Shown: in pieces, positions 44,578 to 53,985 of the stretch
Layout: each line of letters begins with the position of its first letter
Numbering within the stretch: the first letter of the stretch is position 1
Assembly (NCBI GenBank): GCA_051016155.1
Contig: CP136537.1
Location: 806,001 to 870,000, forward strand
DNA length: 64,000 nucleotides
Direction of reading: 5' to 3'
From: RCC90-49c sp051016155
GTDB taxonomy: Bacteria; Bacteroidota; Bacteroidia; Cytophagales; Amoebophilaceae
Program-made: the position numbers and the translations under genes
The notes under the pieces: generated by a model
Told to the model about the DNA's origin: nothing
What the model saw: the letters and a program-made list of their open reading frames with translations, nothing else
Database searches by the model: none

Positions 44578-46188
44578 TTACCTCTTCTCAGGAACGAAGC
44601 TCCGTAGCACCTTCCCTTCAGCGCTCTGCAACTCGCCTTGCCACTGAGCAATGTCGCGCGTTTCAGAGGAGAAACTAATCCCCATAATGAGTAGTTTCTT
44701 CCCTATCTGCTCGTACCTTTTGCTGTACTCCTTCACCTGCGCCTGATCCATGGCTATCGCGGCTGGCTGATCTACCTTCAGCTCAAAAATATAGATCGCC
44801 TCTTCGAGCTCACACATCACATCAATACGCCCTTTACTGGTCACCACCTCTGCCTGTGCTCTCATCCCTGACCTATCTAATAGAAAGAAAAAGAGGGCTT
44901 GATAGAAACCCTCTTGGGCACGCACAGATGCATGATAAGGCACCTTGGCAAAGTGTACATTCATAGCACTTACAAAAGCCTCTAACTTGCAGGCTGCTAA
45001 AGTCGCTCTAAGCTCCTTGGCAGCACGGCTTACTTCCAGGGGGTCCACTTCTGCCAGCTCCTCTAAAAGGGAATCAAAAAAGGCTTCTCTTACTTCCTGA
45101 TTAGGAAAGCTCAGCTGATAGGCTCTGTGCTCAGCATCGTAAGCCTGGATCGTTAGATACCCTGCCTGAAACATGAGCGTGGGTAGCGGAATGTGCTCTA
45201 CTTTGCTGATGGCCGCAAGCCTACTTTCAGTAGCAGCCCTCCCGCTCAAAGCCATCACGGCTTGGGGACGCTTAGCAATCTCGTGCATTAAAAACGAGGG
45301 CGTTCCTGTAGCATACCAGTGGCTTTCAGCCCTGCGGGTCTCCATGAACTTGAGCGTGGAGAAAGGATTGTAAACGTAGCTTGCTGCCTCTGAAAAGCGA
45401 TAGCCGTTGTACCATGCTTTGATCTCTGTGAGCACCGCTTCTTCGCTCGTGTGTTGCCCTTGCGCGTTTCTCTGCTCTGTGATAGCCTCGATATGCTCAT
45501 CAAAGTACTGCACCAGCTCTTGTTCCGTGTAACCCATGATGGTAGCATACTGAGGATACATGGTGATGTCATTGAGGTGATTAGGCCCAGAGAAGAGCGA
45601 GACGTGCGAAAACTTAGTGATCCCAGTCACGAAGGTGAAACGGATGTGCTCTTCCTGGCTTTTGAGCACCTTGTAGAAGCTCTGTAGCAGTGCGCGATTC
45701 TTTTCGGCAATCTCAGGGCACTTAAGATGATCGATAATTGGGCCATCATACTCGTCAATTAAGATAGCCACTTGCCCTTGCTTGGAGAGCTCCTCGATGA
45801 GTACTGCCAACTGGAACTCTATGGAAGGTCCTTGCACATTGATGCCTTGTAGAGCCCCCATTCTAGTAACAATAGCACTCAAATGGGCCTCTAGTTTCTC
45901 GGTGGTTTTATTGGCTATCTCTCCAAAATCAAAATGCAGCACAGGATGGGGGGACCAATCGTAGTTGCTATCATAAATAGCGCAACCTTCGAAGAGCGCC
46001 TTGTTACCTCTAAAAATCTCTGCTAGGGTATTGAGAAACAAAGACTTACCGAACCTTCTAGGGCGAGAGAGGAAGTAGTGCTTTCCACTTTCGATAAGCG
46101 CCAGGGCAAGCTGTGTCTTGTCTACATAGACGTAGCCTTCTGTGAGAATATCCCGAATGTTCTGAATGCCGATAGGAAGCTTTTTCAT
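44578..46188 (-). CDS. AAA-ATPase-like/PD-(D/E)XK nuclease family protein, intact
   Basis: 536 aa from MKKLPIGIQNIRDILTEGYV; 58 further in-frame codons upstream are hydrophobic and do not match the paralogues. Features: LSRPRRFGKSLFLNTLAEIF (P-loop), VAILIDEYDGPIIDHL (Walker B), ITGITKFSHVSLFSGPNHL, IKAWYNGYRFSEAASYVYN, and the nuclease core SKGRIDVMCELEEAIYIFEL followed by KVD. Its C-terminal half is nearly the same as the fragment at 1-480 and the split gene at 50596-53734. It lies exactly between two directly repeated IS150-type copies, with 58 bp and 88 bp to them, so it may travel as a composite element. Confidence 0.92.
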   Translation of the reverse strand: MKKLPIGIQNIRDILTEGYVYVDKTQLALALIESGKHYFLSRPRRFGKSLFLNTLAEIFRGNKALFEGCAIYDSNYDWSPHPVLHFDFGEIANKTTEKLEAHLSAIVTRMGALQGINVQGPSIEFQLAVLIEELSKQGQVAILIDEYDGPIIDHLKCPEIAEKNRALLQSFYKVLKSQEEHIRFTFVTGITKFSHVSLFSGPNHLNDITMYPQYATIMGYTEQELVQYFDEHIEAITEQRNAQGQHTSEEAVLTEIKAWYNGYRFSEAASYVYNPFSTLKFMETRRAESHWYATGTPSFLMHEIAKRPQAVMALSGRAATESRLAAISKVEHIPLPTLMFQAGYLTIQAYDAEHRAYQLSFPNQEVREAFFDSLLEELAEVDPLEVSRAAKELRATLAACKLEAFVSAMNVHFAKVPYHASVRAQEGFYQALFFFLLDRSGMRAQAEVVTSKGRIDVMCELEEAIYIFELKVDQPAAIAMDQAQVKEYSKRYEQIGKKLLIMGISFSSETRDIAQWQGELQSAEGKVLRSFVPEKR

Positions 46189-46276
46189 GGCTTGGGTCTT
46201 TGAAAGCAAATCTAATACGCATACACCAAAGTCAAATAGCGCTACACTTCTATCTCCAATACAGGTGCCAGCAAAC

Positions 46277-47760
46277 TGTCTCGTCCTAAAATAGATTGAC
46301 AGAAATTGTAAACTAGGATATAGACAAAAACAAGAAAACAAGCATAAGAACAGGAGGATCACTAAGCTGGCCAGAGAGGAAGGCCTTGATTGAAGAATTT
46401 CTACAGGGTAATCAGAGCAAAACAGCCCTATGGAAGAAGTACACAGGCTAGCATGAAGAGCATGGGCAAATGCTCAACTGGATGAGAAAGCTTGGCTATG
46501 CACCCGCTAAAGAGCACAAGGCAAAGAAAACGCCTCCAAGTAGCCTTGAACTACGCCTAGCCTTACAGCAGCACGGGGACAAGCCCTTAGAATCGCTCAG
46601 TGCCGGAGAACTACGTGAGCAGCTCAAAAAGGCACAGCTGAAAATAGAAGGCTATGAACTGATGATTCAAACAGCTGAAGAAGCCTTTAAAATACCGATT
46701 AGAAAAAAGTCAGACACCAAGTAATAACCACCTTAAAGGAAAGGGATAAGAAGACATCACTGGGGTCTCTATGCTTATTATTTGGTTTAACCAGGCAGGC
46801 TTACTATCAGCACTATTGGTATAATCAGAGCGTTAGTTTTGAGCAAGCGTTGCTCCTCAAGCGAGTGCAGGAGCTCAGAGCGCGTCATCCTAGAATGGGC
46901 ACCAGAAAGCTCTATGAGTTATTAGAACCCTTTATCTTATCGCATCAAATAAAACTGGGGAGAGACGCATTATTTGACTTATTGTCAGCGAACAACCTAC
47001 TGGTTAGGCGTAAAAAGCGAAGCGTTCGTACAACGCAATCTGCTCACTGGCTAGTGAAGTATCCCAATCTGATAAGGAATTTGGAAGTAGGCGGCCCGAA
47101 TCAGCTGTGGGTAAGTGATATAACGTATTGCCCTACAGGGCATGGTTACTTATACATAAGTCTAATAACGGATGCATACTCAAGAAAGATAGTAGGCTAC
47201 CCTGTGTCGACGAGTTTGGCAGCCAAGGAAACGTTGCAGGCCCTGAAAATGGCCTTGTTAAGTGTTAAGGGGGTGTCTATGTCGCTGATCCATCACTCAG
47301 ATCGTGGGGTACAGTATTGTAGTAAAGATTACCTAGCGGAGTTAACAGCCCATGGGATTCGTATCAGCATGAGGGCAAAAGGGTCTCCCTTGGACAATAG
47401 TATAGCCGAGCGTGTGAATGGGATATTGAAACAGGAGTATTTGAGTTCCTATAAAGTATCAAGCCTATCAGAAGGGCAAAAGGTTCTCAAGGAAGCAGTG
47501 AGCTATTATAACGAAGAGCGTCCGCATATGAGCCTAGGATATATGTCTCCGTCGGCCTCACATGCAGCAAGCTCAAAACGTGTGCGTCTGTGGAAGAATA
47601 AGTATCAGGATCAAGGTAGGCCAGGCGATCCCCCTAGCCCATGATCCAAGCGATCCATAGCACTAGACAATCAGTGTAAAGCTATGTCAGGACTAAATCA
47701 AAATTGTAAATTTCTAACAGGACTAATTTTAAAACTGTCAACCTATTTTAGGACGAGACA
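46277..47760 (+). mobile_element. IS3-family (IS150 group-like) element, copy 2, unsplit
   Basis: 1484 bp with the same TGTCTCGTCCTAAAATAG ends as copy 1. Almost identical to it, but OrfA has CAG to TAG at 46449 (ACAGGCTAGCAT against ACAGGCCAGCAT). No target duplication is seen: the left flank is CAAAC, the right CCCCCC, so a rearrangement followed insertion. The right flank resembles the end of the element at 41960 (see 47761-48146). Confidence 0.92.
46470..47644 (+). CDS. IS150-type OrfA (shortened by a stop) and OrfB, joined by -1 frameshift
   Basis: After the TAG in OrfA, the rest (46470-46724) could start at ATG 46470 (MLNWMRKLGYAPAKE) but would lack the first ~25-30 residues of the DNA-binding part. 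The -1 site A-AAA-AAG is at 46703-46709 and leads into an intact OrfB (rve core WVSDITYCPTGHG, HHSDRGVQYC, DNSIAERVNG), ending RPGDPPSP at 47644. OrfB differs from copy 1 by one residue in the core (GVSMSL against GASMSL) and a few at the very end. Confidence 0.8.
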
Positions 47761-48146
47761 CCCCCCAATTTAGGACAAGGAGCTAAAGGCTATAGAGCGC
47801 ATTGATGCAGATCAAAGTAAGCTGTGGAAAAGAGGTGAGCACTTTACCCCAGCTCAATAGCAAGAGTGATTCCAGTTGTTTGAATGAAGATAAATGCAAA
47901 GAGTTCTGTTGAAGACCACGCTTAACAAACGCAAAAAAAATGTCCAGTCAATGGGTTCCACCTCCGTGCATAAGCAACCCTGCCCTCTATGATCGCCCAA
48001 TAAGCCTGCAACTGCAGCAAGGCAGTGCACGCTGGAGCTCAGCGAAGGGCGTTATATTTGTCCGTATCCATTAGTTATCGTTGTTTAGCACTGGCTACCA
48101 AGTGCCACTGACCCGATCCTCATTACTAACTACTGCTTATTAAAGC
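47761..48146. other. 386-bp gap with an IS3-end fragment
   Basis: The first 35 bp (ACCCCCCAATTTAGGACAAG, then GAGCTAAAGGC) resemble the left end of the element at 41960 (GCACCCCAAAATTAGGACCA, GAGGTTAAAGG), so a decayed tip of a related IS lies here. The rest holds no recognisable gene. It ends at the Rpn gene start, with ATTAAAGC before the first codon. Confidence 0.5.
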
Positions 48147-49040
48147 TTGCCAACGATGTACCCAGAGCACCAAAAATACTTTGATCCCAAGAACGACTTT
48201 GCTTTTAAGAAAGTCTTTGGCAGCGAAGCGAACAAGGACATCCTGATGGCATTTCTCAACGATGTGCTGGACCATGAGCACATCGGTGAGATTGTGGAGG
48301 TAGAGCTCTTGCCCCCAGTGCTCAACCCTGAGTTTGCCTATGACAAAGAGAGCCTGGTAGACTTGTTGTGCCAAGATCAAAATGGGGTGCAGTACATCAT
48401 CGAGATGCAGGTAGCGCATACTGAAGGTTTTATTAAACGAGCGCAGTACTATGCTTCCCGTGCCTTCTCGAAACAGCTCCTAAGGGGCGGAGGGTATGAG
48501 GGGCTCAAGGAGGTGATCTTTCTAGCGATCACGGACTTTGTGCTGTTTCCAGAGAAAGAGGCGATCAAGTCTGACCACTTGATTTTGGATAAGCAGACGC
48601 ACGAGCATGACCTGCACTCGTTGTACTTTACCTTCATAGAGCTGCCGAAGTTTAGGAAAGGGATTGATGAGCTGGAGGGTAATACAGAGAAGTGGTACTA
48701 CTACCTAAAGCATGCGCCCGAGACGGTGCAGGAGACGTATGAGAAGCTGGTGTCCACGGCCCCGATCCTAGCGCGGGCGTATGAGGAGCTAGAACGCTAC
48801 AGCTGGAGCAAGGAGGATCAGGGCAAGTATGAGAGTGCGCTCAAGCACCAGCGAGACCAAGCAGGGGTGAACCGTCGTCAGCGCAGACTGGGCAAGGAGG
48901 AAGGGCTGAAAGAGGGTCTAGAGAAGGGCAGGCAGACAAGAGAGCAGGAGATCGCTCGTCAGATGCTCTCGGAAGGGCTGTCTGTAGATTTGATTAGCAA
49001 GGTGACGGGCCTCAGTGCAATGGAGATCAAAGGGCTGTGA
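48147..49040 (+). CDS. Rpn family recombination-promoting nuclease / PD-(D/E)XK transposase-like protein
   Basis: 297 aa. N-terminal hallmark: YFDPKNDFAFKKVFGSEANK ('D..FK.iFg'). Nuclease core: ESLVDLLCQDQNGVQYIIEMQV (Asp, then E-x-Q), followed by KRAQYYASRAFSKQL. The family middle WYYYLKHAPE and AYEELERYSWSKEDQGKYE come next, then the tail EEGLKEGLEKGRQTREQEI and ISKVTGLSAMEIKGL. It is of the TIGR01784/PF12784 type, different from the YhgA-like protein at 8400-9344. The start may be MPTMYPEHQ or MYPEHQ three codons later. radC begins 33 bp downstream, on the same strand. Confidence 0.92.
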   Translation: MPTMYPEHQKYFDPKNDFAFKKVFGSEANKDILMAFLNDVLDHEHIGEIVEVELLPPVLNPEFAYDKESLVDLLCQDQNGVQYIIEMQVAHTEGFIKRAQYYASRAFSKQLLRGGGYEGLKEVIFLAITDFVLFPEKEAIKSDHLILDKQTHEHDLHSLYFTFIELPKFRKGIDELEGNTEKWYYYLKHAPETVQETYEKLVSTAPILARAYEELERYSWSKEDQGKYESALKHQRDQAGVNRRQRRLGKEEGLKEGLEKGRQTREQEIARQMLSEGLSVDLISKVTGLSAMEIKGL

Positions 49041-49502
49041 TCCTGATCCAACGAATAACCAATCATAAAACTAATGGCTATCAAAATTAAAGTGCCTATT
49101 GAGAAAGTGGCTGTACGCCATGCGCTCGACATTTATGAGCTGATGCAGCTGGTGCTCAAGCGAGAGAACAAGCTCGACCTACGCTATGAGCACTTTTGGG
49201 TGATTGCTCTGAACAATGACAACAAAATCTTGAGTCTAGAGCTCGTCTCAATGGGGACGACGAGAAGGACGGCTGTAGAGCCCACGCAGGTGCTGAGCTT
49301 CCCACTCCAGAAATGTGCCGTAGGGGTGATGCTAGTGCACAACCATCCTTCGGGTAGCCTTGAACCCTCAGAAGCAGACAAAGACCTGACCGATCGGTTG
49401 ATCCAGGCGTGCCGCATTATGAAGACGCCCGTCCTGGACCATGTGATCATTACTGAGCGGAGCTACTACAGCTTTAAGGACTCTGGTCTTCTGGAGCGGC
49501 TA

Positions 49503-50319
49503 GGCAGTGTCGACATAAGATATTATCTTAAGGCAAAAAATGCCTAAAAAACCTGCCTATCAACGACACGATATCTCCGATGAAGTATGGAACAAACTTG
49601 CCCCTCATTTGCCTGGAAGAGCTGGCGCTTGGGGAGGGGTAGCTAAAGACAATAGAAAATTTATTAACGCCGTGTTCTGGATATTACGAACGGGAGCCCC
49701 ATGGCGAGACTTGCCTCCTCATTACGGCGAGTGGAATAATACGAACCGACGCTTTTGTCGATGGCGCGATAATCGAACATGGGAGAAGCTTTTGGAATTA
49801 CTGTCAGATGAACCAGACTACACGTGGCTGATGATCGATGCGAGTCATATAAAAGTGCATCCCCATGGGACGGGGGCAGTGGGCGGAAATGAGGCGATGA
49901 ATCGCACAAAAGGGGGCTCAATACAAAACTACATTTGGCCGTGGATGCGGCTGGTATACCGCTCAGAGCCATTATTACAGCAGGTACCGAAGCAGATTGT
50001 AAGCAAGGTGTTGAGCTGCTCAAAGACTTGCCTGCAGAGGGAGTGATAGCAGATAGGGGCTATGACACAGAGCAAGTAGTCAGAGAGGTGAAATCAAAGA
50101 ATAGGCAATGTGTGATACCGAGTAGGAAGCATAGAAAAGTAATGCGTAGTTACAACCGAGAAGTGTATCAGCTACGTCATGTGATAGAGAACACGTTTTT
50201 GTATCTGAAGCGTTGGCGCGGGATATGTACGCGCTATGCAAAGAGAAGGAGCTCATTTCTGGCCGCTATTCAAATCAGATGTCTAGCTTTATGGCTAGGA
50301 CTCTCCTGACGACACTGTC
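49503..50319 (+). mobile_element. IS5/IS427-type element, copy 3, complete
   Basis: 817 bp with GGCAGTGTCG/CGACACTGTC ends and TA on both sides, inserted in radC. It differs from copy 1 by only a handful of bases (for example GCGGCTGGTATACCG against GCGTCTGGTATGCCG). Confidence 0.95.
49540..50309 (+). CDS. IS5/IS427-type transposase (-1 frameshift), copy 3
   Basis: Same build as the copy at 19609-20378: N-terminal frame 49540-50046 and catalytic frame to 50309, joined at AAAAGGGGG (49908-49916). The catalytic residues lie in MIDASHIKVHPHG, VIADRGYDTEQV and HVIENTFLYLK. Both frames are intact, so the copy is probably active. Confidence 0.9.
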
Positions 50320-51557
50320 TAGAGGGGAGCCTGAAGTATGTGCCCAAGTATGAGCTAGAAAAGCAGTACCACGACGAGATGGAGCGGGAGAAGGAGTTGA
50401 TCTTGAAAGAAACAGAACAGAAGATACAAGAGAGCCTCAGCCGAGGCAGGGAGATAGGCCTGGAGCAAGGCGAGAAGAAAAGAGAGCAGGAGATAGCTAA
50501 GCAGATGCTGTCTGAGGGCGAGCCCATCGCCAAGATTCAAAAGTGGACTGGTTTAAGTGAAGAGGAGCTTGAGGGGCTTAAATAAGTGATAACTAATGAA
50601 AAAACTTCCGATTGGCATACAGAGCATAGAGAAAATCCTTGGTAAGGGGGAGTATGTGTATGTCGACAAGACCTCATTTGCGCTGCAACTCATCGAAGGA
50701 GGAGCGCCTCATTACTTCTTCTCCCGCCCCAGACGCTTTGGCAAGTCTTTGTTCCTGAGCACACTCAAAGAAATCTTTTTGGGTAACAAAGCGCTCTTTA
50801 AAGGCTGTCAGATTCATAGCAGTGATTATGACTGGCCAGTCCATCCTGTGCTGCATTTTGATCTTTATCGTATTGCTAGCCATGACCCTACCCTCTTTGA
50901 AGAGGTGTTGAAAAGAAAGTTTCAGGCTTTAGCCAGAGAGCATCAGCTCTCTATTGACACGTCCACTTTGCAAGAAGGGCTGGAAGGGCTAGTGACTGGT
51001 CTATCTACCCACCATCCCGTTGTAATCCTTATCGATGAATATGATAGTCCGATTATTAAGAACCTTAAAAACCTCGAGGTAGCCGAACGAAATAGAGCAC
51101 TGTTACAAGACTTCTTTGGCACACTCAAAAGCTTAGAAGCGCATATTCGCTTCACGTTTATCACAGGGATCAGCAAGTTTTCTAAGGTCTCGCTTTTCTC
51201 TGAGCCCAATCATTTGAAAGAGATTACCATGATGCCCAAGTATGCCACCATGCTGGGCTACACGGAAGAAGAGCTCACTGAGTGCTTCGATGAGCACATC
51301 GAGGCCATTACTGAAGAGCGCAACACACGAGGCCAGCAGATCACTAGGGAGCATGTCTTGTCAGAGATCAAAGAGTGGAATTCTATGGTAAAAACAAGTT
51401 TTTCATCTTTTTTTTGTGCAATTTTTACCACGCTCTTCCTGTGGACTTGTGCAAAACACACTCCCCACTGCCTTAGCTGTGTTTCACTCAAGCCCACAGC
51501 CCAACAATCAACAACAATCGTCCTTACTCTCTTTCTCTCTCTCTACGCTACCATCTT

Positions 51558-52553
51558 TCAATAGCTAGCTTCGTAATATCTGTCCTCCCGTAGACAGGCA
51601 TAAATCCGCAATAGTAGCTTGTTTCTTACCGCATTCAGCACCGACATCTTCGATTTACCTGCTTGCAACTTCCTATGGTAATACGACGACAGCTCGCTAC
51701 TACATTTTACAGCCACCAGGGCACACATATGCAGTAGCCTTTTGAGCTCCTTGTTAGCCAAAGGTGAGACTTTACTCCTGCCTCTCACACTCGTCCCTGA
51801 GCTACAAACAAAGGGCGCTACCCCTGCATAACACGCACAAGCCTTCGCCGTTGTAATACGCTCAAAGCCACGGGTAACGATTAGTAGCTGACTCGCTGTC
51901 ACTGCCCCTACCCCAGGCACGGAGCTGATGATAGCTTCCTGATGAGATACTTCCTCATCTTGATCAATCAGCTCCTTGATTTGCTTTTCTGCCTGCTCGA
52001 TAGCGCTTTTTAGCTCCTTAAGCACTGGGTTACAAAGGGCCTCTGTGGCCTGTTGCTCTCTTGGATCGATCAAAGCTTTACTCTCTTTGAGGGGGACATT
52101 GAGTTGCCTATTGCCCTTCAAGAGTCTGTTACGCAAAGCCACTAGCCTTTGTAAGTGCTCGATCAGGGCTTTTTTCGGCTTCCAGAGCTGAGCCTTGTCC
52201 CAGAATCGGAAAGCATAGCAAGCAATCCTTTCGGCATCAATGCGGTCATTTTTACCTCTAGTAATGCCCAAAGACTTCTTAATAGCCAAAGGACTCTCTA
52301 CCCAAGTGGGATACTGCTCTTGCTCAAGCCAAACAAGGAGCTGATAGGTGTAGATACCAGTGTGCTCGAGACAGCAAAGCACCTCTTTAGGCTCGATACC
52401 GTGTTGAAGGAGTTGTTGGTGCAACTGCTCAAAGCCCTGTTGTTGGTTATTAAACTTACCTACAAGGAGCTTATTGCCCGATTTCAATAAAGAGAAGTCG
52501 ACCGTATCTTTGGAGATATCAAAACCTAGGGTATAAGTATATTTATCATTCAT
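51558..52553 (-). CDS. IS110-family transposase (DEDD recombinase)
   Basis: 331 aa, full length. The N-terminal DEDD_Tnp_IS110 domain has YTLGFDISKDTVDFSLLKSG (Asp), CCLEHTGIYTYQLLVWLEQE (Glu) and RGKNDRIDAERIACYAFRFW (Asp pair). The C-terminal Transposase_20 domain has IISSVPGVGAVTASQLLIVT and ACYAGVAPFVCSSGTSVRGR, with the catalytic Ser region, then ANKELKRLLHMCALVAVKCS. Family knowledge: IS110 enzymes use a bridge RNA from the element's own non-coding end to pair with donor and target DNA. Confidence 0.95.
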   Translation of the reverse strand: MNDKYTYTLGFDISKDTVDFSLLKSGNKLLVGKFNNQQQGFEQLHQQLLQHGIEPKEVLCCLEHTGIYTYQLLVWLEQEQYPTWVESPLAIKKSLGITRGKNDRIDAERIACYAFRFWDKAQLWKPKKALIEHLQRLVALRNRLLKGNRQLNVPLKESKALIDPREQQATEALCNPVLKELKSAIEQAEKQIKELIDQDEEVSHQEAIISSVPGVGAVTASQLLIVTRGFERITTAKACACYAGVAPFVCSSGTSVRGRSKVSPLANKELKRLLHMCALVAVKCSSELSSYYHRKLQAGKSKMSVLNAVRNKLLLRIYACLREDRYYEASY

Positions 52554-52900
52554 AACTTGCTTAAGTTAGGTTAGAGATGGGCATAAAAAAGAGCAACAAC
52601 TCAATACCTTATTAATGGGTCTTTCTCCCTGAAATTCTATATGAGTCTGTGTTGCCTTGCAAAGCAGGCAGAGGACTGATTCCACTGATAGGTCTTGCTC
52701 CTGGTACAATGGCTAGTTCCCCTCTGACCTGCTTAATTTTAATACTTTTACTACTATTCTATTGACTATTCTTAATGTTGTACAACATTGCAAGTCTAAA
52801 GGTACAATGGCTAGTTCGCCTCTGCCCTGCTTAATTTTAATACTTTTACTACTATTCTATTGACTATTCTTAATGTTGTACAACATTGCAAGTCTAAAGG
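52554..52900 (-). ncRNA. Candidate IS110 bridge RNA region (upstream non-coding end)
   Basis: In the IS110 group the bridge RNA is encoded upstream of the transposase, which is this 347-bp stretch (minus strand). At 52702-52712 it contains TGGTACAATGG, the same 11 bases as the target junction GAGTGGTACAATGG read across the split gene. Such self-match to the target is what a target-binding guide would show; alternatively it is copied target DNA. The palindrome TGTTGTACAACA (within 52776-52789 and its repeat) could form a stem. RNA ends cannot be set from sequence alone. Confidence 0.45.
52703..52900. repeat. 98-bp tandem duplication at the IS110 end
   Basis: GGTACAATGGCTAGTTC starts units at 52703 and 52801, and GGTACAATGG recurs at 52899 where the split gene resumes; the period is exactly 98 bp. 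The two units differ at only two positions in the first 30 bases (CCCCTCTGACC against CGCCTCTGCCC). Each unit begins with target-like sequence and ends TTGCAAGTCTAAA, so this looks like repeated use of the same site or an end duplication. Confidence 0.9.
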
Positions 52901-53985
52901 TACAATGGTTATCGCTTCTCAGAAGCAGAGAGCTACGTTTACAACCCTTTCTCCACACTTAACTTCCTAGATGAAGGAACGTCCAAAAGCTACTGGTATG
53001 ACAGTGGAACGCCCTCGTTTTTGATGCATGAAATAGCGCAAAGGCCCCAAGCAGTGATGGCCTTGAGTAGGAAGGAGGCTACTGAAAGCAGGCTTTTGTC
53101 CATTAGTAAAGTAGAGCATATTCCGCTGGCCACGCTTATGTTTCAGGCGGGTTATTTGACCATTCAAGCGTATGATCCTAAACAAAAAGCCTATCAGCTT
53201 GACTTTCCTAACAGGGAGGTGAGAGCAGCCTTTTTTGATTCCCTTCTAGAGGAGCTGGCAGAAGTGGACCCCTTGGCAGTAAGCCGCGGGGCCAAGCAGC
53301 TCAAAGCGGCGCTGGCTGCCTACGAGCTGGGGACTTTTGTAAGTACTATGAATGTGCACTATGCCAAGATTCCTTACTATGCTTCCTCCAAGGCTAAAGA
53401 AGGGTTCTACCAAGCAGTGTTCTTTACCTATTTAGAGCTCTCAGGGATGAGGACACAAGCCGAGGTGCTCACTAACAAAGGCCGTATTGATGTGATGTGC
53501 GAGCTGGAGGGAACGATCTATATTTTTGAGCTGAAGGTGGATCAGCCAGCCTCGATAGCAATGGATCAGGCGCAGGTGAGGGAGTATAGCAAAAGGTACA
53601 CGCAGGCGGGGAAGGCAATACTCGTGATGGGCATCAGTTTCTCCTCTGAGGCGCGTGACATTGCAGACTGGTGTGGGAAGCTGGTCGATGAAAAGGGGGA
53701 GGTAGTGCGTGTGCTAGGACCTACAAAAGCATAAGAAAGGCGCAAGCGAAAGGGCTTGTGGCAGTTGGCTTCCTTCGCGTCCGCTCAGGATGACAGGAAG
53801 GTAAGGACTCTGGATGATAGTGAGGCATGAAAAAGGCGCAAGCCAGGGGTCTTGCGCTATCTGGGGCAAACACTTGCGTTGTTAAGAAAATGATTGGCAC
53901 GGAAGATGAGTTTCCGCGCCAGTGCGGAGGGTAGCTCAGACAGTTATGAGTTAGCAGAAACTAAAGCTAACTAAAATCATCTACT

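Larger units (their letters stand above)
49074..50585 (+). pseudogene. radC: radC, split by an IS5/IS427-type element, with an Rpn-like tail
   Basis: Codons up to 49500 give a RadC (JAB/MPN domain) protein: FWVIALNNDNKILSLELVSM, the metal motif VMLVHNHPSGSLEPSEAD and LDHVIITERSYYSFKDSGLL. At ERL the 817-bp IS intervenes; since IS plus duplicated TA is 819 bp, the frame continues at 50322 (EGSLKYVPKYELEKQYHDEM) to LSEEELEGLK at 50585. That last part is charged and ends like Rpn proteins (REQEIAKQMLSEG, TGLSEEELEGL), which is not part of normal RadC. So either RadC had gained an Rpn tail, or the IS marks a fusion of two gene remnants. As it stands, the RadC domain itself would still be nearly complete (translation ends inside the IS). 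Confidence 0.8.
51379..52900 (-). mobile_element. IS110-family element with tandemly repeated non-coding end
   Basis: It lies between GAGTGG (to 51378) and TACAATGG (from 52901); GG is found at both borders, and there are no terminal inverted repeats, as expected for IS110. The transposase is on the minus strand. The upstream (LE) non-coding part is long (52554-52900) and includes two copies of a 98-bp unit; the downstream part is about 180 bp. Confidence 0.88.
50596..53734 (+). pseudogene. AAA-ATPase-like/PD-(D/E)XK nuclease gene split by IS110
   Basis: The left part, 50596-51378, is the ATPase domain from MKKLPIGIQSIEKILGKGEY, through SRPRRFGKSLFLSTLKEIFL and VVILIDEYDSPIIKNL, to LSEIKEW. 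The right part, 52901-53734, resumes YNGYRFSEAESYVYNPFSTL and runs through the nuclease core NKGRIDVMCELEGTIYIFEL to the stop. Paralogues read KAWYNGYRFSEAE across this point, so the junction GAGTGG/TACAATGG is the exact insertion site. Without the insert the gene would be intact. It starts 11 bp after the radC tail. Translation of the left part runs ~60 codons into the IS. Confidence 0.92.

Noticed and set aside
51379..51564. C-terminal 60 residues of the split ATPase gene as a real alternative ending
   Set aside because: They are read from the IS110 non-coding end and do not match any paralogue.
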